A stretch of DNA of 64,000 nucleotides from Dyella sp. SG609 (GTDB lineage: Bacteria; Pseudomonadota; Gammaproteobacteria; Xanthomonadales; Rhodanobacteraceae). Positions 29,736 through 38,619 of the stretch are shown piece after piece. Under the pieces are notes generated by a model. The model had not been told where the DNA came from. It ran no database searches and saw only the letters and a list, made by a program, of their open reading frames with translations. Every line of letters begins with the position of its first letter. Positions within the stretch are counted from its first letter, which is position 1. The position numbers and the translations under genes are program-made. The stretch lies in contig NZ_JAAZQJ010000002.1 of assembly GCF_012275375.1 (NCBI RefSeq), positions 558,001 through 622,000 of the forward strand, in the 5' to 3' direction.

Positions 29736-30440
29736 TCAGGTGCCGTAGGCGATGCGGTGCTTCACCCAGGCCATCGGGTACGACAGGCTTTCCTCGTTGC
29801 GGCCCAGCGGCGAAGCATCCAGGTACTGGTAGGCGGCGTTGAAGATGTCGATGCCGCGCGAGTAGGTGGAATAGGTGTGGTAGACCTTGCCGTCCTCGTC
29901 CTTGAAGAACGCGCTGACGCCGGGGTAATCGGTGCCGCTTACCTTGATGCTGCCGTAGTTGTAGTAAGCCTCGCCGCGCTCGAGCACGTCGGGCCGGAAC
30001 GACACCTGGTAGTCGTAGTTGAAATCGTCCAGCGAGGACACCCAGGGGAAAGCCCAGCCGAACTCGCGCGCCTGCTTCTGCAGCTTGGCCAGCGGCGCGC
30101 GCGAGATCGCCGCGAAGGCGACGTCGTGCTGGGCCAGGTGCGGCACGATGCCGTTGAAGTTGTCGGCCCAGAACGCGCAGCTCTTGCAGCTGATCTCCCA
30201 CTCCGGCGCGTACATCAGGTGATAGACCATCAGCTGGCTGCGATCGCCGAACAGATCGGCCAGCGTGGCCCTGCCCTGCGCCGTCTCGAACGCATAGTTC
30301 TTCTCGACCAGCTCCCACGGCAGCTCCTGGCGCTGCCGGGTGACTTCGTCGCGCAGATGGGTGAGTTCTTTCTCTTTGGCGAGGAAGAGCTTGCGGGCCT
30401 TGAGCCATTCCTCGTGACTGACGATGCGATGCTGAGCCAT
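29736..30440 (-). CDS. DUF899 thioredoxin-like protein, copy B
   Basis: A 234-residue DUF899 member starting MAQHRIVSHEEWLKARKLFL. The active-site region is APEWEISCKSCAFWADNFNG with a CKSC pair, followed by HDVAFAAISRAPLAKLQKQA and GWAFPWVSSLDDFNYDY. It ends with YPMAWVKHRIAYGT, a tail typical of this family. The start at 30440 has GAGG eight bases before; an ATG two codons upstream is too close to it. It lies 63 bases after the ArsR gene. Confidence 0.88.
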   Translation of the reverse strand: MAQHRIVSHEEWLKARKLFLAKEKELTHLRDEVTRQRQELPWELVEKNYAFETAQGRATLADLFGDRSQLMVYHLMYAPEWEISCKSCAFWADNFNGIVPHLAQHDVAFAAISRAPLAKLQKQAREFGWAFPWVSSLDDFNYDYQVSFRPDVLERGEAYYNYGSIKVSGTDYPGVSAFFKDEDGKVYHTYSTYSRGIDIFNAAYQYLDASPLGRNEESLSYPMAWVKHRIAYGT

Positions 30441-30503
30441 GACCATTACCTCGGGATAAGGGGGAGTTGGGGCTTGCATGGACGGCGCGCCGTCGCGGCG
30501 CGC

Positions 30504-30950
30504 TTATTTCCTGCCTGGCGTGCGCTTCTTCGCGGCTTTGCGCGCCGGCTTCGCGGCCGCCGCGGCGCGGCGCTCGTCGATATCCGCCAGGGTGACGGCG
30601 AGCAGGTCGAACTGCTGCTGCCAGTATTTGCTGTAGCGGTTCATCCATACCGCCGCTTCCAGCATGGGGCCGGCATCCAGGCTGCAGCGGCTGATCCGGC
30701 CGGTGCGTTCCTGCTGGATCAGGCCGGTGCGCACCAGCACCTGGATATGGCGCGATACGGCCTGCAGCGAGATATCGAAAGCGGCGGCGATTTCCGATAC
30801 CAGCAAGGCCTGGCCGTCGAGCCGTTCGAGGATGTCCCGGCGTACCGGATCGGAAAGCGCGAAGAACACCTGGTTGAGGCGTTCCCGGGCCAGCTCGGGG
30901 TGTTCGCCCGAGGCGTCGACGAGGTGCAGAAGCTGCTGGATATTCATCAT
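30504..30950 (-). CDS. ArsR-family repressor controlling the DUF899 operon
   Basis: A 148-residue winged-helix protein: RLNQVFFALSDPVRRDILERLDGQALLVSEIAAAFDISLQAVSRHIQVLVRTGLIQQERTGR is the classical ArsR core at about 25-87. There is no obvious metal-binding cysteine motif in the recognition helix, so it is more like the SdpR/YjdI-type repressors found with SRPBCC or DUF899 genes. The C-terminus is a basic Ala/Lys tail. The gene starts directly at the predicted transcription start, without a ribosome site, so the mRNA may be leaderless. Two palindromes overlap its promoter, implying autorepression. Confidence 0.88.
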   Translation of the reverse strand: MMNIQQLLHLVDASGEHPELARERLNQVFFALSDPVRRDILERLDGQALLVSEIAAAFDISLQAVSRHIQVLVRTGLIQQERTGRISRCSLDAGPMLEAAVWMNRYSKYWQQQFDLLAVTLADIDERRAAAAAKPARKAAKKRTPGRK

Positions 30951-30956
30951 GGGGGA

Positions 30957-30998
30957 TGAATATCAACTCATTCGTTGATAATCAACAATGAAGTTGAT
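30957..30998 (-). promoter_or_regulatory. Promoter with double ATCAAC-N6-GTTGAT operator
   Basis: On the minus strand TTGATT (30980-30985) and TATTCA (30957-30962) with a 17-base spacer put the start at about 30950, the first base of the ArsR ATG. ATCAAC-N6-GTTGAT occurs twice (30962-30979 and 30981-30998), period 19 bases, covering the -35 and reaching the -10 box. This is what an autoregulated ArsR dimer site should look like. Confidence 0.7.
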
Positions 30999-31089
30999 TT
31001 TTTAGACGATCGAGCTATCCAGATCATTGGGATAGCTCAATCGACTCAGCATCAGCGCCGGACAGAAGTCCGACCGGCGCTCCCTCGCC

Positions 31090-34000
31090 TCAGAACCGGT
31101 AACTGAACATCACCGACGCCGCCTGCGCCGACGCATGCCCCACCTTGAGCAGCGCGTCGTAGCTCAGCGACAAGGTCGACGCCCGCGTCGGATGCATCGC
31201 CACGCTCGCGCCCAGCGTGGCGTAGGAGCGCGGCAGATCCGTGCCGGGTGCGGCGAACAAGGTGCCGTCCTGCGCCGCCACCGTCACGCCGCGGTGGCGG
31301 CCGGCGGTTTCGGTGGCGTAGCCGGCGCGCAATTGCAGATCCAGCGGCTTGCCGTCGTTGTCGAAGGACCGGTCGAACGACAGCCCGACATACGGCTGCA
31401 GGCTGCGCGCGCTGTCCACGCCTACGCGCAGGTTCTGCCCGCGCGCGCCGTCTTCGCCGAAGGCATTGCCGTGGAAGTAGGCGTAGCGCGCGCCGATGCT
31501 CGGCGTCAGCGTGCCGCCGCCCACCGCAAGCGGCATGGCCGCCTGCAGCGCCGCGGTGAATTCGTGCCCCACGTGATCGCCTTCGGCCACGCCGATGCCG
31601 CCGAAGTTGCGCTTCTGCGAGAGGTCGTCGAAGGCGTAGCCCACCGTGCCGGACAGGCGCACCGCACCCAGCGGCTGCGCGCCGTAAAGGGCCAGGCGCA
31701 CGGTGTCGGTCTGCGCGGTGTCGCCGGTCACGTTCTCGCGCAGGTTGCTGTGCGAGAAGCCCGCCGCAACGCCGACGGTGGCATCGCCCAGCGGACGATC
31801 CACACCCATCATCAGGCCGTACTGGTCCATGTGGAAACCGGGTTGCCCGCTGCGTCCTTCGATATCGGTGCCGGCACCCGATGCGGTCACCCACAGGCCG
31901 TCGCCCTTGCGCGACCGGTCATCGAGCAGCGCGCGATCCACCAGCGAAGCATTGGCGGACTGCGCGCGCAGCAGCGCGGCGGTGCCGAGCGCGGCGTAGT
32001 TGGAGGTCTGCGTGGGTGCGATCACGGTTGGCCCGGTCGGCCCACTCGGGCCGGTCGGCGTCGCCAGGTTCAGGCCGACCTGGTTCGCGCCGTAGGTGAC
32101 CGTGGGCGTAAGCGTGCCGAGCGCGGCGCCATTGGCATACGTATTGGTGACGTTGCCGAACGTGCCGGTGACGCTGCCGCCCGCCGTCACGATGGTGTAC
32201 TGGTGCGCGGCATAAGTGCCCGGATCGTAGATAAGCGCCAGCGTGCCGCCCAGGCTGGCGTTGCCGCCCACCTTCAGCAACGAGGCATCGGTCGGACTCA
32301 CTTCGATGGACAGCGTGCCGTTCGCCGACTGCGCGTAGTTGCCGGCCACCGTCAACGTACCGATGGATCCACCCGGCGCCACCATGCCGTCGTTGGTGAC
32401 GCTGCCGGTGATGCTGCCATGGCCCTGCAGCTTGCCTTGCGCGCCCACCGCCACGTCGCCGCCGAGAACCGCGCCGGGCGAACTGGCATCGCCAACCGCC
32501 AGCGTGCCAGCCGTCACATTGGTCTTGCCGGTGAACGCGCTGCTGTCGCCATTGACGGTCAGCACCGCACTGCCCTGCTTGTTCAACACGCCGCTGCCCG
32601 TGAAGCTGCCGGCGAACGTGCCGCCGCCGAGGTTCAAGGTGTTGGCGCCGAGCGCCACGCGGCTGCCGCCGACGCCGGCCAGCGTGGCGATGGTCTGCGC
32701 GCCGGCGGCGGAGATATCGAAGCTCGCGCCGCTGCCGTTCAAGGCGAGCGCCGTCGCCGGCACCAGCGAGCCGCTGCCGGCCAGGGCCAGGGTGCCGCCG
32801 GTGACGGTGGTGGCGCCGGTGTAGGTATTGGCGCCGGTCAATGTCTGCGTGCCACCGCTCAAGCTCAGCCCGCCCGTACCGCCGATCGCTCCGCCGAAGC
32901 TGCCGTTCGCCTGCGTCAGGGTCAGCGACTGGCTGCCGAGATTCACGCTGCCGGTACCGGCCAACCCGGCGATCGACGTACCGGACGTGGTCGCCGAGAT
33001 ATCGAAGTTGCCATTGGCGAGCGTGACGCCGCTCGATGCCGCGATGCTGCCGCCGCCCTGCAGCAGCAGCGTGGCGCCGTTGATAGTGGTCGCGCCGGTG
33101 TAGGTGTTCACGCCGGTCAGCGTCTGCGTGCCGCCGCCCAGCGTCAGTCCGCCCGCGCCGCCGATCACCCCGTCGAACGTGCCGGCGGCCTGCATGATCG
33201 TCAGCACGCTGCCGCCGAGATTCACGCTGCCCGTGCCGGTGAGGTTGGCGACCGATGCGCCGCTGCTGCTCGCGGCGATATCGAAGGTGCCGTTCGCCAG
33301 CGCAAGCCCGCTGGATGCCGCGATGCTGCCGCCGCCCTGCAGCGCGAGAGCGCCGCTGACGGTCGTTGCGCCGGTATAGGCGTTATTGCCCGTCAGCGTT
33401 TCGGTACCGGCGACGTTCAGACCGCCCGCTCCGGAAATCGCGCCACCGAACTGGCCACTGCCCACCAGCGTGAGCGCCTGGCTGCCGAGGTTCACCGCAC
33501 CGCCGCCGCCAAGCGCGTGGATCGTCGCGCCGGTGTTCGCGGCCGTCACGTCGAGCGTGCCGTCGACCGTCACCGCGCTGGAGGAAGCGATGCTGCCCGC
33601 GCCGGTCAGTGCCAGCGTGGCGCCGGTGCCGATCGCGGTCTGGCCGCTGTACGCCTGCGCGGCGCTGAAAGCCTGCGTACCGCCGGTGATGGCAACGCCG
33701 CCGGTTCCTGTCATCGCGCCGTCGTAGCTGCCGCTTGCACTGGTGAGCGTCAACGTCTGCGCACCGAGATTCACGCCGCCATTGCCGGTGAGCGCCTTGA
33801 TGCTCGCACCGGCCGTCGTACCCGAGATATCGAAGCTGCCGCCATTCGCCACGCCGCTCGACGCCGCGATGCTGCCCGTCCCCGTCAAGGCCAGCGTGGC
33901 GCCCTGCTGGATCGTGGTGGCACCGGTATAGGCATTGCTGCCGCTGAGCGTCTCCGTGCCGCCGGCCACGACCAGGTCGCCCGCGCCAGTGATGTTGCCG

Positions 34001-37000
34001 CCGAAGTTGCCGGCCGCCTGCGTCAAGGTGAGCGTGTGCAAGCCCAGATTGACCTGGCTGTTGGCGCCGCTGCCGCTGAGCGTGGCGATGGATGCGCCGT
34101 TCGTCGCACCCGTGATGTCGAACAGGCCATTCGCCACCACCCCGCTCGACGCGGCAATGCTGCCGTTGCCGGACAAGGCCAGCGTACCGGCGCTGTCGAT
34201 GGTGGTCAGCCCGGTATACGCGTTGACGCCGCTGAGGAATTGCGCGCCGCCCGCAATGGTGAGCCCGCCGCTGCCGGAGATGATGCCGTCGAACGCGCTG
34301 CCGCCATTGGCGATGGTGAGCGTCTGCGCACCGAGCGTGACGGCGCCGCTGCCGGAAAGCTGCTGGATGCTCGCACCCGCGGTCGTTCCCGCGATATCGA
34401 ACGTACCGTTGTTCGCCACACCGCTGGACTGCGCGATGGAGCCGGCGCCGCTCAGCGCCAGCGTGGCGCCATTGTCGATCGCGGTGGCGCCGGTGTAGCC
34501 GTTGTTGCCGCTCAGCGTCTGTGTGCCCGCACCGATCTCGATGCCGCCCGTACCGCCGATGGCGCCGCTGAAGCTGCCGCTGGCCTGGGTAATCGTCAGC
34601 TGCTGTGCACCGAGATTGACCGCGCCACTGCCGGTCAAGCTGCTGATGCTCGCGCCATTGCTGGTGGCGGAGATATCGAAGGTGCCATCGCTCGCCACCC
34701 CGCTCGACGCCGCGATGCTGCCCAAGCCGCTCAACGCCAGCGTGGCGCCGCTGCCGATGCTGGTGGCGCCGGTGTATGCCTGCACGCCCGAAAACGTCTG
34801 CGTGCCACCGCTGACGGTCAGCCCGCCGCTGCCGCCGATCACGCCGGCATAGGTGCCGCCGCCATTGGTCAGCGTGAGCGTCTGCGCACCCAGCGCGACA
34901 TTGCCATTGCCGGACAGGCGGGTGATCGATGCACCGCTGCTGGTGCCGGAGATGTCGAAGCCGCCGCCGTTCAATACCAGGCCTGCCGAACTGGAAATAC
35001 TGCCCGTGCCGGTGAGCGCGAGCAGGGCGCCATTGGCGACGGTGGTCTGGCCCGTATACGCATTGCTGCCGCTCAGTGTCTGCGTGCCGCCCGCGATGGT
35101 CAGGCCGCCGCTGCCCGCGATGCCGCCTGCGAAATCGCCGCTGGCGTCGGTGATGTTGAGGTACTGCGAACCCAGCGCCACCGCGCCGCTGCCGGTCAGC
35201 GCGGCGATCGCCACGCTGCCGCTGCTGCCGGAAATATCGAAGTTGCCGTTATTCACCAGGCCGCTGGAACTGGCGATGCTGCCGGCGCCGGCCAGCGCCA
35301 GCGTGGCGCCGGCATCGATGGCGGTCTGGCCGGTGTAGGTGTTGACGCCGGAAAAGCCCTGCGTGCCGCCGGCTACCGTGACGCCGCCCGAGCCGGAAAT
35401 GACACCGGCAAACTGCGAACTGGCCTGGGTCAGGGTCAGATCCTTGGCACCCAGCACGACCGAGCCCGCACCGGCGAGCGATGCGATGCTGCTGCCGCTG
35501 GCCGTGGTGCCGGATATATCGAAGCTGCCATCGGCAGTAACCAGCGATGACGAAGCGATACTGCCCGCGCCGGTCAACGCAAGCGTCGCACCGGCGCCGA
35601 TGCCGGTCGCGCCGGTATAGGCCTGCGCGGCGGTCAGCGTCTGCGCGCCGCCGGCGATCGACAGGCCGCCGCTGCCGCTCGCGACGCCGTCGAAGCTGCC
35701 GCTCGCATTGGTCAGCGTCAACGTCTTGCTGCCGAGCAGGATATTGCCGGCGCCGCTGATGGCCGTTACCGAAGCGCCGGCGTTGGTGCCGCTGATATCG
35801 AAGTTACCGTTCACTGCCACGCCGCTCGAAGCGGCGATGCTGCCGTTGCCGCTCAGCGCCAGCGTGCCGCTGTTGATGGTGGTGGAACCGGTGTACGTAT
35901 TGATGCCCGACAGCGTCAGCGTGCCGCTGCCGTTCTGTTCCAGATTGCCGGTGCCATCGATGGCGCCGCCCAGCGATACCGCATCGCTGCGGTTGAAGGC
36001 GAGCGTGCCCAGGTTGTGCACATTGCCGACGATCGAACCGGTGGTGCCGCCGTTGCCGATCTGCAAGGTGGAACCGGTGTCGATCGAGGTGCCGCCGGTG
36101 TACGTACCCGTGCCGGAAAGCGTGAGCGTGCCGGCACCGGTCACGGCCAGGGCGCCTGCGCCGGAGATCGGGCCGGAGAACTGCAGCCCATCCGCGCCAT
36201 CCATGTCGCCGGTGAGGATGGAACCGGCGCCTAGCGTGATCGCGTTGTCCAGCACCATGTTCACGTCCTGCGCGAACACGCGCGCCTGCGCGCCCGCCGC
36301 GAGGTCGATGCCGCCGGTGATGCTGCTGCCGTCGAACATGGTCAGCGCATTGCCGGTGCCGTTGAACTGGATCGCCAGTGCGGTGCTGCCGTCCGGGTTG
36401 AGTCCGCCGCTGATGCTGCCGCCGGGGCCGTTGACGATGGTGTTGCCGTTCCAGGTGACCACGCCGATGCCGCCCTGTCCGCCCACGGCACCGTTGCCGC
36501 CGGCGATGCTGCCGTCGTTCTGCAGCGTGGCGAACTGGCCGACCAGGTTGACGCCCGCACCGCCGCTGCCGCCGTGCGCGGAGTTGTCGGCGCTGCCGGT
36601 GCCTGCCACCGCGCCGTTGCCGCCCTGGATGCCGCCGCTGTTGGTGGTCGAGCTGTTCTGGCCCAGCACCAGCACGCCATCGCCGCCCGCGCCGCCGCCG
36701 CCGTTGTTGCCGCCGCTGCCGCCCGCGCCGCCGGAGCCGCCGGTGACCTGGCCATCGATCTGGATGTCGGCATCGTCCGCCACCGCCAGCACGCCGGCAC
36801 CGCCGCCGCCGCCGCCCGCGCCATTGCTGGCGCCGCCGCTGGTACCGTTGCCGCCCGCGCCGCCGCTGCCGCCCGCCACCGCCGCGCCGCCCTGCACGTT
36901 CAACTGGATGCCGGCAGCGGTAAACGTCACGCCCGCACCGCCGCCGCCACCGCCGCTGGCGAAATTGAAGCCGTTGGCACCGGCCGCGCCCGTGCCGCCA

Positions 37001-37452
37001 TTCGAGGTGGCAGTAATGTCGAGCGTGCCGCCGCCGGTGGTGCCGACGCTGCCGCCGGCGCCGCCGGCGTTCTCGCCCGCCGCGCCCGCGCCGCCTACGC
37101 CATTGGCACCCGCCGGCGCACCGACGACCTGGTCGGTTGCGCCGGTGCCTGAATTGAACACGCTCGCGCCACCGCCGCTGCCGTTGCCCGCGCCGCCACC
37201 ACCGGTGCGTTGCGGAATGCCCGCGCCGCCCGGCGCGCTGCAGGAAGGAATATCGCTGGCGTTGGAGCTGCACGCGGCCCACGCCGTCGACGAGATCATG
37301 GCCAGGCTCACCGCCAGCGCGAGGGCGCGCAGCACGGGCGCAATCCGCGCCCCGCTTCGGCCGGACACGCCGCTGCTTGCATGCGCCAGTTCGGAAGCCA
37401 CCTGCAGCAGGCGCAGCGAACGATTCCAGACGAGCCGGTAGATGCGGTTCAT
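31090..37452 (-). CDS. Large type Va autotransporter adhesin with about twelve 92-residue repeats
   Basis: A 2120-residue outer-membrane protein. It begins with an extended signal peptide of the ESPR type (MNRIYRLVWNRSLRLLQVAS), cleavage near AWA-A at about 59. Residues 80-250 are a Gly/Ala-rich collagen-like low-complexity stretch. Residues about 525-1620 hold roughly twelve tandem 92-residue repeats, each with a GSIAASSG-type, FDISGT-type and YTGATTI-type segment, characteristic of autotransporter-associated beta-helix strands. A C-terminal 300-residue beta-barrel (from about 1815, GLWVTASGAGTDIEG) ends in SVMFSYRF, with the terminal aromatic. It probably forms a long surface fibre for adhesion or biofilm. 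CAGGGG is seven bases before the ATG. Confidence 0.9.
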   Translation of the reverse strand: MNRIYRLVWNRSLRLLQVASELAHASSGVSGRSGARIAPVLRALALAVSLAMISSTAWAACSSNASDIPSCSAPGGAGIPQRTGGGGAGNGSGGGASVFNSGTGATDQVVGAPAGANGVGGAGAAGENAGGAGGSVGTTGGGTLDITATSNGGTGAAGANGFNFASGGGGGGAGVTFTAAGIQLNVQGGAAVAGGSGGAGGNGTSGGASNGAGGGGGGAGVLAVADDADIQIDGQVTGGSGGAGGSGGNNGGGGAGGDGVLVLGQNSSTTNSGGIQGGNGAVAGTGSADNSAHGGSGGAGVNLVGQFATLQNDGSIAGGNGAVGGQGGIGVVTWNGNTIVNGPGGSISGGLNPDGSTALAIQFNGTGNALTMFDGSSITGGIDLAAGAQARVFAQDVNMVLDNAITLGAGSILTGDMDGADGLQFSGPISGAGALAVTGAGTLTLSGTGTYTGGTSIDTGSTLQIGNGGTTGSIVGNVHNLGTLAFNRSDAVSLGGAIDGTGNLEQNGSGTLTLSGINTYTGSTTINSGTLALSGNGSIAASSGVAVNGNFDISGTNAGASVTAISGAGNILLGSKTLTLTNASGSFDGVASGSGGLSIAGGAQTLTAAQAYTGATGIGAGATLALTGAGSIASSSLVTADGSFDISGTTASGSSIASLAGAGSVVLGAKDLTLTQASSQFAGVISGSGGVTVAGGTQGFSGVNTYTGQTAIDAGATLALAGAGSIASSSGLVNNGNFDISGSSGSVAIAALTGSGAVALGSQYLNITDASGDFAGGIAGSGGLTIAGGTQTLSGSNAYTGQTTVANGALLALTGTGSISSSAGLVLNGGGFDISGTSSGASITRLSGNGNVALGAQTLTLTNGGGTYAGVIGGSGGLTVSGGTQTFSGVQAYTGATSIGSGATLALSGLGSIAASSGVASDGTFDISATSNGASISSLTGSGAVNLGAQQLTITQASGSFSGAIGGTGGIEIGAGTQTLSGNNGYTGATAIDNGATLALSGAGSIAQSSGVANNGTFDIAGTTAGASIQQLSGSGAVTLGAQTLTIANGGSAFDGIISGSGGLTIAGGAQFLSGVNAYTGLTTIDSAGTLALSGNGSIAASSGVVANGLFDITGATNGASIATLSGSGANSQVNLGLHTLTLTQAAGNFGGNITGAGDLVVAGGTETLSGSNAYTGATTIQQGATLALTGTGSIAASSGVANGGSFDISGTTAGASIKALTGNGGVNLGAQTLTLTSASGSYDGAMTGTGGVAITGGTQAFSAAQAYSGQTAIGTGATLALTGAGSIASSSAVTVDGTLDVTAANTGATIHALGGGGAVNLGSQALTLVGSGQFGGAISGAGGLNVAGTETLTGNNAYTGATTVSGALALQGGGSIAASSGLALANGTFDIAASSSGASVANLTGTGSVNLGGSVLTIMQAAGTFDGVIGGAGGLTLGGGTQTLTGVNTYTGATTINGATLLLQGGGSIAASSGVTLANGNFDISATTSGTSIAGLAGTGSVNLGSQSLTLTQANGSFGGAIGGTGGLSLSGGTQTLTGANTYTGATTVTGGTLALAGSGSLVPATALALNGSGASFDISAAGAQTIATLAGVGGSRVALGANTLNLGGGTFAGSFTGSGVLNKQGSAVLTVNGDSSAFTGKTNVTAGTLAVGDASSPGAVLGGDVAVGAQGKLQGHGSITGSVTNDGMVAPGGSIGTLTVAGNYAQSANGTLSIEVSPTDASLLKVGGNASLGGTLALIYDPGTYAAHQYTIVTAGGSVTGTFGNVTNTYANGAALGTLTPTVTYGANQVGLNLATPTGPSGPTGPTVIAPTQTSNYAALGTAALLRAQSANASLVDRALLDDRSRKGDGLWVTASGAGTDIEGRSGQPGFHMDQYGLMMGVDRPLGDATVGVAAGFSHSNLRENVTGDTAQTDTVRLALYGAQPLGAVRLSGTVGYAFDDLSQKRNFGGIGVAEGDHVGHEFTAALQAAMPLAVGGGTLTPSIGARYAYFHGNAFGEDGARGQNLRVGVDSARSLQPYVGLSFDRSFDNDGKPLDLQLRAGYATETAGRHRGVTVAAQDGTLFAAPGTDLPRSYATLGASVAMHPTRASTLSLSYDALLKVGHASAQAASVMFSYRF

Positions 37453-37875
37453 GGCGGTACCCCTGTTTATGGGTCGATCGATCGGCCACTCGCGGCATGG
37501 CGCCGGGGCCGCTTGCAGCAAGCATGGGCGGATGGCATAGACCGATCGTTCGGGGTGCGTGCGGAACCGGCTTGCAGCACAAAGCTTCGCGTCGCGCGAT
37601 GGAAGCGATTCCATCGGCGTTCCCCAACGACCGCTACCAACATCCCCTGGATTCGACTTCGCGCCGTGCCTTCCGCCGGATGGAGGAACAGCGCCCCCTT
37701 GTCGAGCCGGGGGCCTGAACGCCGCACTCCATGGCGACGGGCCGTCGACTCGCGTGGCGTATGGTGCACGCGCACATGTGGCCCGGCAATGTAACTTCCG
37801 GCCGGTGATGCGCCCGGCAGCAGCGGCGGCGGGCACTGGCTATGATCTGCCGTTTCCCCACGCCAGGAGTGTGCC
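37453..37875. other. Divergent intergenic region, autotransporter/RidA
   Basis: No gene is supported in these 423 bases. Several CGATCG-type short palindromes occur (around 37475-37485 and 37540-37545). Both flanking genes must be transcribed from here, but no confident promoter boxes were identified. Confidence 0.4.
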
Positions 37876-38349
37876 GTGTCGCGACGTCCCGCCTGCTGTC
37901 TCGCTGTTGCCGTGCTCGCCTTCGCCGGCTGCGCCCATGCCGCCGATACGCCCGCCGGCGTGCGCTATCTCGATCCCGCCGGCTTGTCCAAGCCCACCGG
38001 CTATACCCACGTGGTGGACGTGCCGGCCGGCGCGCGCACGCTGTATCTGTCCGGCCAGATCGCGCTGGATGCGAAAGGCAACCTGGTCGGCGCCGGCGAT
38101 TTCGCGGCACAGGCCGAGCAGGTCTTCGCCAATATCGATACGGCGCTGAAGGCGTCGGGCGCGAGCTTCCGCAATGTCGTGAAGCTCAACATATACGTCA
38201 CCGACATGACGCAGCTCAAAGCGCTGCGTGCGGCGCGCGACAAGTACGTCGACGTGCAGCATCCGCCGGCGAGCACCTTGGTCGAGGTGAGCAAGCTGGG
38301 GCGCGAAGGCTTGCTGCTGGAAGTCGAAGCGACGGCCGTCGTGCCGTAA
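37876..38349 (+). CDS. Exported RidA (YjgF/YER057c/UK114) family protein
   Basis: A 157-residue precursor starting at GTG with AGGAG six bases upstream. The first 22 residues form a signal peptide (CCLAVAVLAFAGCAHA-A), which is unusual because RidA enamine/imine deaminases are normally cytoplasmic. The RidA fold is recognisable in GARTLYLSGQIALDAKGNLV, QAEQVFANIDTALKASGASF, VVKLNIYVTDM and HPPASTLVEVSKLG. The catalytic arginine of canonical RidA (CxRxxV) is not evident in STLVEVSKLGREGLLLEVEA, so deaminase activity is doubtful. It is divergent from the autotransporter. Confidence 0.85.
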   Translation: MSRRPACCLAVAVLAFAGCAHAADTPAGVRYLDPAGLSKPTGYTHVVDVPAGARTLYLSGQIALDAKGNLVGAGDFAAQAEQVFANIDTALKASGASFRNVVKLNIYVTDMTQLKALRAARDKYVDVQHPPASTLVEVSKLGREGLLLEVEATAVVP

Positions 38350-38354
38350 CGCTA

Positions 38355-38394
38355 CCCCCTCTCCCCGCGGGGAGAGGATCGGGGTGAGGGGGCC
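38355..38394. repeat. Dispersed CTCTCCCC/GGGGAGAG repeat, copy A
   Basis: A palindromic core CTCTCCCCGCGGGGAGAG followed by a GGGGTGAGGGGG tail. Copies of the same family occur at 62228 and 62352. It lies between the RidA gene and the iron operon and could act as the terminator of the former. Confidence 0.75.
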
Positions 38395-38512
38395 TACGGA
38401 GCGATGAAGCAGGAGCACAAAAGCAAGCGACGCTTCGTCGATCTTCTACCGCAACCACCCACCCCTCATCCGGCTGTGCCACGTTTAGCCGCCCAAACAC
38501 TTGCCCTCTCCA

Positions 38513-38533
38513 TATAAGAATCATTATCATTTG
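38513..38533 (+). promoter_or_regulatory. Fur box before the TonB-receptor operon
   Basis: The sequence AAGAATCATTATCATTTGA at 38516-38534 reads on the other strand TGATAATGATTCTT, matching the GATAATGATAATCATTATC Fur consensus closely in one half and partly in the other. It overlaps a TATAAG at 38513-38518 and lies about 100 bases before the receptor start, so iron repression is likely. Confidence 0.7.
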
Positions 38534-38619
38534 AGGCTGACAACCCCGCAGCAAGCCACGTCGCTCCGCCGACCCAGCCGCTCCTTCTTCATCAACGGTG
38601 CCTCCCGCGTGGAAGCTCC

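Noticed and set aside
31135-35550. A 1471-residue plus-strand frame opposite the autotransporter
   Set aside because: It follows the repeats of the real gene in antisense; it is highly biased in Ala/Arg and has no domain, and the minus strand has signal peptide, repeats and barrel.
32780-35900. Regularly spaced repeats that could suggest a CRISPR array
   Set aside because: The period is about 276 bases, the copies are diverged, and all lie in frame within the autotransporter gene.
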